NCBI RefSeq assembly: GCF_949298305.1
Contig: NZ_CASFWU010000006.1
Location: forward strand, 33,416-97,415
DNA: 64,000 nucleotides
Source of the DNA: an uncultured Bacteroides sp.
GTDB taxonomy: Bacteria; Bacteroidota; Bacteroidia; Bacteroidales; Bacteroidaceae
Reading direction: 5' to 3'
Every line of letters begins with the position of its first letter. Position 1 is the stretch's first letter. Shown here in pieces: positions 59,983-64,000 of this stretch. Position numbers and translations under genes: made by a program. The notes below the pieces were generated by a model. It was given only the letters and a program-made list of their open reading frames with translations, was not told the DNA's origin and ran no database searches.

Positions 59983-60522
59983 ATGAACACCATCCAAATA
60001 AAAGACAAACGCTTTACCGTCTCCATCAAGGAGGAGGAAATCCTGAAGGAAGTCAGCCGCGTGGCCGACGAAATAAACCGCGACCTGGCAGGCAAGAACC
60101 CGCTCTTCCTGAGCGTGCTGAACGGCTCGTTCATGTTCACCGCCGACCTGATGAAGCGCATCACCATCCCCTGCGAAATCTCCTTTGTCAAGCTGGCCTC
60201 CTACCAGGGCGTGTCGTCCACCGGCGCCGTCAAGGAAGTCATCGGCATCAACGAAGACCTCAGCGGCCGCACCGTGGTCATCGTGGAAGACATCGTGGAC
60301 ACGGGCCTCACCATGCAACGCCTGCTGGACACGCTGGGCACCCGCGGCCCGAAGGAAATCCACATTGCCACCCTCCTCGTCAAACCCGAGAAACTGAAGG
60401 TAGACCTCAACATCGAGTATGCCGCCATGCGTATTCCCAACGATTTCATCGTGGGTTACGGACTGGATTACGACGGCTTCGGACGCAACTATAAGGACAT
60501 TTACACAGTAGTGAACGAATAG
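59983..60522 (+). CDS. hpt: Hypoxanthine phosphoribosyltransferase
   Basis: Purine salvage, 179 residues. The PRPP-binding motif is VVIVEDIVDTG, preceded by LNGSFMFTADLMKR and SFVKLASYQG, and followed by the FIVGYGLDYDGFGRNY purine-site loop. In Bacteroides the usual order is hpt-adk-obgE; here two small genes separate it from adk. Confidence 0.96.
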   Translation: MNTIQIKDKRFTVSIKEEEILKEVSRVADEINRDLAGKNPLFLSVLNGSFMFTADLMKRITIPCEISFVKLASYQGVSSTGAVKEVIGINEDLSGRTVVIVEDIVDTGLTMQRLLDTLGTRGPKEIHIATLLVKPEKLKVDLNIEYAAMRIPNDFIVGYGLDYDGFGRNYKDIYTVVNE

Positions 60523-60529
60523 TAGCGGT

Positions 60530-60781
60530 ATGAGTCCTGTCTTTAAAAGAGAAGAAGGTTTCTGCTTCAAAATCTATTCGAACGAAGAAGAGCGGAAGCA
60601 TATCCATGTCATAAAGGCAGAATGTGAAGCCAAATTCTGGTTAGAGCCGTCCATTGAGCTGGCCAGCAATTACGGTTTCAACGACAAAGAAATAAAGAAA
60701 ATCACCCAAATGCTGAAACAATATGGAAACGACTTTAAACGCCAGTTCTCAGAACACATCGGCAAGCGTCTTGATGATTAA
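60530..60781 (+). CDS. DUF4160 family protein
   Basis: 83 residues. It begins PVFKREEGFCFKIYSNEEERKHIHV, the DUF4160 opening with the conserved E-x-x-x-H-x-H (EERKHIHV), and continues KFWLEPSIELA. DUF4160 and DUF2442 genes commonly occur as neighbours and have been suggested as toxin-antitoxin-like pairs; the activity is unknown. It starts 7 nt after hpt and overlaps the next gene. Confidence 0.85.
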   Translation: MSPVFKREEGFCFKIYSNEEERKHIHVIKAECEAKFWLEPSIELASNYGFNDKEIKKITQMLKQYGNDFKRQFSEHIGKRLDD

Positions 60782-61010
60782 TGCGCAAGGCATCATGCTC
60801 TCGGTCTTGGGTAACGACTACTTCATCTCATACAACCGTGTACCCTGGCTGAAAGACGCACGAATCTCAGACGTACTGAATGTCAGGCTGTGCGGTCAAT
60901 CCGCCATCGAATGGGAATCATTGGGAGTAGATTTGGAAATCGAAAGTCTGAAACATCCCGAACGCTATCCGCTCATCATGAAGCGGAATCCACTGGACAC
61001 TATCAGATAA
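60774..61010 (+). CDS. DUF2442 family protein
   Basis: 78 residues from the ATG at 60774 (8-nt overlap with the DUF4160 gene); an earlier ATG at 60723 gives 95 residues and a 59-nt overlap. The sequence SVLGNDYFISYNRVPWLKDA followed by SAIEWESLGVDLEIESL matches the small DUF2442 fold (strand, PWF-like motif, then the W-E-LGxDLEI ending). Probable partner of DUF4160. Start uncertain. Confidence 0.8.
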   Translation: MINAQGIMLSVLGNDYFISYNRVPWLKDARISDVLNVRLCGQSAIEWESLGVDLEIESLKHPERYPLIMKRNPLDTIR

Positions 61011-61055
61011 TATTTACAATATATAGTATAAACATTTAATCACCAATCAAAGACA

Positions 61056-61588
61056 ATGCTGAACATTGTAATTTTCGGTGCCCCCGGTTCAGGCAAGGGC
61101 ACACAAAGCGAGAGAATTGTAGCGAAGTATGGCATCAACCACATCTCCACGGGCGACGTGCTGCGTGCCGAAATCAAGAACGGAACCGAACTGGGCAAAA
61201 CCGCCAAAGGCTATATCGACCAGGGACAGCTCCTGCCCGACGAGCTGATTATCGACATCCTGGCCAGCACGTTGGACAGCTTCAAGGACTCCAAGGGCGT
61301 CATCTTCGACGGCTTCCCCCGCACCATCGCACAGGCCGAAGCCCTGAAGCAGATGCTGGCCGAACGCGGACAGCAGGTGAGCGTGATGCTCGACCTCGAC
61401 GTGCCCGAGGACGAACTGATGAAGCGCCTCATCCTGCGCGGACAGCAATCGGGCCGCGCCGACGACAACGAGGAGACCATCAAGAAGACTGGTACAAGCA
61501 GGAAGGACTCTACGCCCACATCAACGGACTGGGCGAACTGGAGACCATCACCGCCGACATCTGCCGGGCCATTGACGCGGCGAAGTAA
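61056..61588 (+). pseudogene. adk: Adenylate kinase with a 40-nt deletion and frameshift
   Basis: Residues 1-144 are normal: P-loop GAPGSGKGTQ, INHISTGDVLR, VIFDGFPRT and GRADDNEETIKK. After codon 144 (61485-61487) the frame breaks. The expected C-terminus WYKQEGLYAHINGLGELE to IDAAK is encoded one frame over from 61490 to the stop at 61586. The segment that should lie between (about RLxVYNxQTSPLID, 13-14 codons) is missing. Total length 533 nt against 573 expected for a 190-residue kinase, so 40 nt are lost. The missing part carries the arginine equivalent to E. coli R167. As written, the original frame runs on to 62489 as nonsense. An assembly error is a serious possibility since adk is essential. 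Confidence 0.93.
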
Positions 61589-61614
61589 GGCAGACGCCGT
61601 CGACCGAAGCACAG

Positions 61615-61674
61615 AAATGCACTCCGCACGGTGCAAAATTCATCAAGAATTGCACCAAGCGGAGTGCATTTTTT
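61615..61674 (+). terminator. Composite terminator after adk
   Basis: AAATGCACTCCGC (61615-61627) pairs with GCGGAGTGCATTT (61659-61671), and an inner GGTGCAA/TTGCACC stem extends it; a T-run follows. The -7 box of the next gene begins immediately after the T-run. Confidence 0.88.
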
Positions 61675-61683
61675 ATATCTTTG
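61650..61683 (+). promoter_or_regulatory. Promoter of the AAA ATPase gene inside the adk terminator
   Basis: TTG (61650-61652), 23 nt, TATCTTTG (61676-61683), 18 nt before the ATG. The -33 part lies in the terminator stem. Confidence 0.6.
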
Positions 61684-61701
61684 CCACAAAAACAGGAAAG
61701 T

Positions 61702-62871
61702 ATGGAAAGACTGCAAGCCCATTTCGACGCCCTGCTGAGGGACACTCCGACCGGTTTCCACCGCTACATGTTCGACCGCATAGACTGGGACAGCCGCCTG
61801 ACAGGCCTCACCGGCCCACGCGGCGTGGGCAAGACCACCCTCATGCTCCAGTATGCCAAAGAGAAACTGGAACGCAACACCACGCTGTTCGTCAATGCCG
61901 ACGACCTCTACTTCAGCTCCCACCACCTGGTAGACCTGGCCGACGAATTCACCCGCAAAGGCGGCAAATGCCTCATCATAGACGAAATACACAAATACCA
62001 AGAGTGGGCGCGCGAACTGAAGCTGATGTACGACTACCACTCCGGCCTGCGCGTCATCTTCACCGGCTCCTCCATACTCGACATTCACAAGGGGGCGGCC
62101 GACCTGAGCCGACGTGCCCTGCTCTACTCCATGCAGGGACTCTCCTTCCGCGAATACCTGCGGATGTTCCACGGCATCGGACTCCCCACCTGCACCCTGG
62201 ACGACCTCCTGCAACACCGCGTGGAACTGCCGCCCCACTTCCGCCCCTATGCCTACTTCTCCGACTATCTGGAACAGGGCTATTACCCGTTCGCCCAAGA
62301 AGGGCAGTTCGGCATCCGGCTGGCACAGGTCATCAACAACACACTGGAGACCGACATTCCCCAGTATGCCGAAATCAGCGTAGCCACCAGCCGCAAGCTG
62401 AAACGCCTGCTCACCGTCATAGCCCAAAGCGTGCCGTTCAAGCCCAACATGAGCAGCATAGCCGCCACCATCGGCGTCAGTCGCAATAGCCTGGCAGACT
62501 ACTTCCTGCTGCTGGAAGAAGCCGGACTCATCGGACAACTGCGCGACGACACCGGAGGCATCCGCGGGCTCGGGAAAGTGGACAAAGTCTACCTGGACAA
62601 CCCCAACCTGATTTACGCCCTGGCACAACAGACGGCCGAAACCGGCAACGTCCGCGAAACCTTCTTCTTCAACCAGATGCGCGTCAACCAGGACATCATC
62701 ACCTCCCCCGCCTCCGACTTCCAGATAGGGCCCTACACCTTCGAGGTGGGCGGCAAGAACAAAAAGCAGAAGCAACTGCAAGGACTGGAACACGCCTTTG
62801 TCGTCAAAGACGACATAGAGACCGGCTACCAGAACGTCATACCGCTCTGGCAGTTCGGACTGAACTACTGA
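61702..62871 (+). CDS. AAA_14/DUF4143 ATPase, function unknown
   Basis: 389 residues. Walker A is GPRGVGKTT (38-46), Walker B CLIIDEIHK, and sensor-like VIFTGSSILDI follows. The C-terminal half (SMSFREYL-like GLSFREYLRMFHG, then FEVGGKNKKQKQLQG with a nuclease-like Ex..K pattern) matches the ATP-binding AAA_14 plus DUF4143 architecture common in Bacteroidetes. Its biological role is not established. It is an accessory gene inserted between adk and obgE with its own promoter. The start is the ATG at 61702; a TTG at 61681 lies in the promoter. Confidence 0.87.
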   Translation: MERLQAHFDALLRDTPTGFHRYMFDRIDWDSRLTGLTGPRGVGKTTLMLQYAKEKLERNTTLFVNADDLYFSSHHLVDLADEFTRKGGKCLIIDEIHKYQEWARELKLMYDYHSGLRVIFTGSSILDIHKGAADLSRRALLYSMQGLSFREYLRMFHGIGLPTCTLDDLLQHRVELPPHFRPYAYFSDYLEQGYYPFAQEGQFGIRLAQVINNTLETDIPQYAEISVATSRKLKRLLTVIAQSVPFKPNMSSIAATIGVSRNSLADYFLLLEEAGLIGQLRDDTGGIRGLGKVDKVYLDNPNLIYALAQQTAETGNVRETFFFNQMRVNQDIITSPASDFQIGPYTFEVGGKNKKQKQLQGLEHAFVVKDDIETGYQNVIPLWQFGLNY

Positions 62872-62897
62872 CCGCCTCGCCTACAGGCACCGTCCGT

Positions 62898-63296
62898 TCA
62901 CTTCTCCACCTCCAGCTCCACCCACTCCATCTTGTCCGGCACGATGGTGCGCCCCGTCACCTTGCGGTTCTGCGCCCTGCGATACTCGGGGATGAAACGC
63001 ACGCGCACCTCGGTGAACTGGCGCGCCGACACCTCCTCGGGCGTATCCACGCCCTGCCCGTTGGCCTTGCCCACCAGGTAGAACGTCCCCAGGCCGTCCA
63101 GCTTCACCGAACAGCCCTCCTTCATCAGGTCCCCCAGCACGTCGCCCAGCCCCATGAGCACGGCATACGTGTCCGCCTTGCTGACGGTGGACATGCGCGA
63201 AAGCCGCTGCGCCACCTCCTTCGTACCCATCGTGCCCACCGTGAACGAGCGCGGATACCACTTCCCTTTCTGCTTCTGTTTCTTGTAGAATGCCAT
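62898..63296 (-). CDS. HU-family DNA-binding protein (HU-like)
   Basis: 132 residues with a basic N-terminus (AFYKKQKQKGKWYPRSF) and an HU-type core: EVAQRLSRMSTVSKADTYAVL then LKEGCSVKLDGLGTFYL, where the turn before the DNA-binding arm is recognizable (split here). The C-terminal extension (TEVRVRFIPEYRRAQNRKV) is typical of the Bacteroidetes HU-like group with an Ig-like or extended tail. It may bind DNA architecturally. Its 5' side carries the ATCATGTTAC 22-bp array. Confidence 0.85.
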   Translation of the reverse strand: MAFYKKQKQKGKWYPRSFTVGTMGTKEVAQRLSRMSTVSKADTYAVLMGLGDVLGDLMKEGCSVKLDGLGTFYLVGKANGQGVDTPEEVSARQFTEVRVRFIPEYRRAQNRKVTGRTIVPDKMEWVELEVEK

Positions 63297-63418
63297 ACCT
63301 GTCTGTTGTTAAATTCATACTCCGTCCGGCCAAGCCCCTGCGCCTGTGCCGCCGGAGCCGTACCTGAACCGCCCCGGGCACACAGCCCGGCACGGCTCTT
63401 CCATGAGGTCAGTATGGA

Positions 63419-63506
63419 ATCATGTTACTCCATAATGGAAATCATGTTACTTGATACCCATAATCATGTTACTTGATTATAGGAATCATGTTACTTGATT
63501 TCTACC
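63419..63506. repeat. 22-bp-period array, ATCATGTTAC family (array 5)
   Basis: Four units start at 63419, 63441, 63463 and 63485. Three carry ATCATGTTACTTGAT (ATCA...TGAT at the ends), the first ATCATGTTACTCCAT; the remaining 7 bp vary. It lies in the divergent gap between the HU-like gene and the DUF6922-like gene, about 120 bp before the HU start. A minus-strand TATCTTTG at 63514-63521 could be the HU promoter, which would place the array in its leader. Confidence 0.9.
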
Positions 63507-63562
63507 TCATCCGCAAAGATAATACCCTCAAAGTATATATGCAAGCCCGGCAAGGCCCTGCA

Positions 63563-63594
63563 TTGAACATTATAGGAAAATATTTGTATCTTTG
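63563..63594 (+). promoter_or_regulatory. Promoter of the 63617 gene
   Basis: TTG (63563-63565), 21 nt, TATCTTTG (63587-63594), 22 nt before the ATG at 63617. Confidence 0.65.
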
Positions 63595-63616
63595 CAGGCA
63601 GAAACAGGAAAGCGAT

Positions 63617-63937
63617 ATGAACGGTAAGGACTGCATCGAACGACTCTCACCCGTACTCTTCTGGGACATCGACCCCGAGAAGGCGGACATGGACACTTGC
63701 CCGCAGCAAATCATTGTCCGTGTGCTGGAGTACGGCACGCTGGACGACTGGCGCCTCATCCGCAGCTACTACGGGCTGGAGAAGATTGTGGAGTGCTGCA
63801 AGCAGGCACGCTCGCTCGACCCCGTAGCGCTGGCGTTCATCTGCTGCATATCGCATACAAGGAAGGAGGAATACAGATGTTATCGTATGGCACTGGGAAG
63901 TGAAATACGCAAACAAGTGGAAGCCTATTCCCGTTAA
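63617..63937 (+). CDS. DUF6922-like small protein
   Basis: 106 residues. It opens MNGKDCIERLSPVLFWDIDP and contains RVLEYGTLDDWRLIRSYYG, the pattern of the Bacteroidetes DUF6922 family, often encoded beside nucleotidyltransferase-type (AbiEii) toxin genes. No such partner follows here; obgE starts 30 nt later. The ATG was chosen from the -7 box 22 nt upstream; the frame is open further up to 63473. Function unknown. Confidence 0.75.
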   Translation: MNGKDCIERLSPVLFWDIDPEKADMDTCPQQIIVRVLEYGTLDDWRLIRSYYGLEKIVECCKQARSLDPVALAFICCISHTRKEEYRCYRMALGSEIRKQVEAYSR

Positions 63938-63967
63938 TCAAACAATAACCATCAATAACAAGACTAT

Positions 63968-64000
63968 ATGGCAGAATCGAACTTTGTAGACTACGTGAAG
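63968..64000 (+). CDS. obgE: Obg GTPase, first 11 codons (cut by window edge)
   Basis: MAESNFVDYVK matches the start of the Bacteroides Obg/CgtA GTPase, and its position in the hpt-adk-obgE neighbourhood supports the call. The rest lies beyond the right edge. Confidence 0.8.
   Translation, partial: MAESNFVDYVK

Noticed and set aside
61056..62489. A 477-residue open frame beginning as adenylate kinase
   Set aside because: From codon 145 the sequence is low-complexity nonsense rich in R, P and H and overlaps the terminator and the ATPase gene in another frame; the proper adk C-terminus is present one frame over.

Overview
The window is chromosomal DNA from a gut Bacteroidales bacterium, most likely a Bacteroides species. 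The evidence is a SusC/SusD pair, a hybrid-two-component-like polysaccharide regulator, exported GH31, GH43 and GH92 glycosidases, lipoproteins with DUF4270-type architecture, an almost complete lack of Shine-Dalgarno sites, and many promoters with the Bacteroides -7 element TAnnTTTG. I see no tRNA, rRNA, IS element, prophage or CRISPR array.

Layout. (1) 1-12.4 kb, minus strand: part of a polysaccharide utilization locus running regulator, GH43-CBM6, GH31, SusC, SusD (cut by the left edge). (2) 12.5-22.3 kb, plus strand: housekeeping and envelope genes (Nim-like flavoprotein, HD protein, miaA, diacylglycerol-kinase-like lipid kinase, kdsA, M16 protease, ABC exporter, NlpC/P60 lipoprotein). 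(3) 22.9-27.7 kb, minus strand: two GH92 alpha-mannosidase-family genes. (4) 28-35.5 kb, plus strand: HAD phosphatase, rplU-rpmA, a RelE/ParE-type toxin-antitoxin pair, serS, a sugar transporter and an NfnAB/GltD-like fusion flavoprotein. (5) 35.7-45.2 kb: panD-panC, a single-domain starch synthase with a DUF4270 lipoprotein, and convergent to it a storage-glucan operon (debranching enzyme, GT4, GH57-like protein that lacks both catalytic residues). (6) 45.3-60.5 kb: rhomboid protease, Crp/Fnr regulator, guaA, mscL, gapA, M3 peptidase, dCMP deaminase, S41 protease, folate cyclo-ligase, PHP phosphatase, nnr, ogt, hpt. (7) 60.5-64 kb: the hpt-adk-obgE neighbourhood, filled with accessory genes (DUF4160/DUF2442 pair, AAA ATPase, HU-like protein, DUF6922-like protein); obgE starts at the right edge.

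The most unusual signal is non-coding. Six intergenic arrays of four or five units share an exact 22-bp period although they belong to three unrelated sequence families (a TGCTTGCA family at four places, a CTTTA...TAAAG palindrome family, and an ATCATGTTAC family). Each core is palindromic or nearly so and the rest of the unit varies. Three of the four TGC-family arrays lie between converging genes. Shorter-period tracts (7 bp before kdsA and the ABC ATPase, 8 bp between GH92 genes and between GH43 and GH31) occupy other gaps.

Two conserved housekeeping genes look damaged: adk lacks about 40 nt and is frameshifted, and gapA lacks about 24 nt in frame in its NAD-binding fold. Both would be expected to be essential or nearly so, so either the assembly is wrong at these points or functional copies lie elsewhere.
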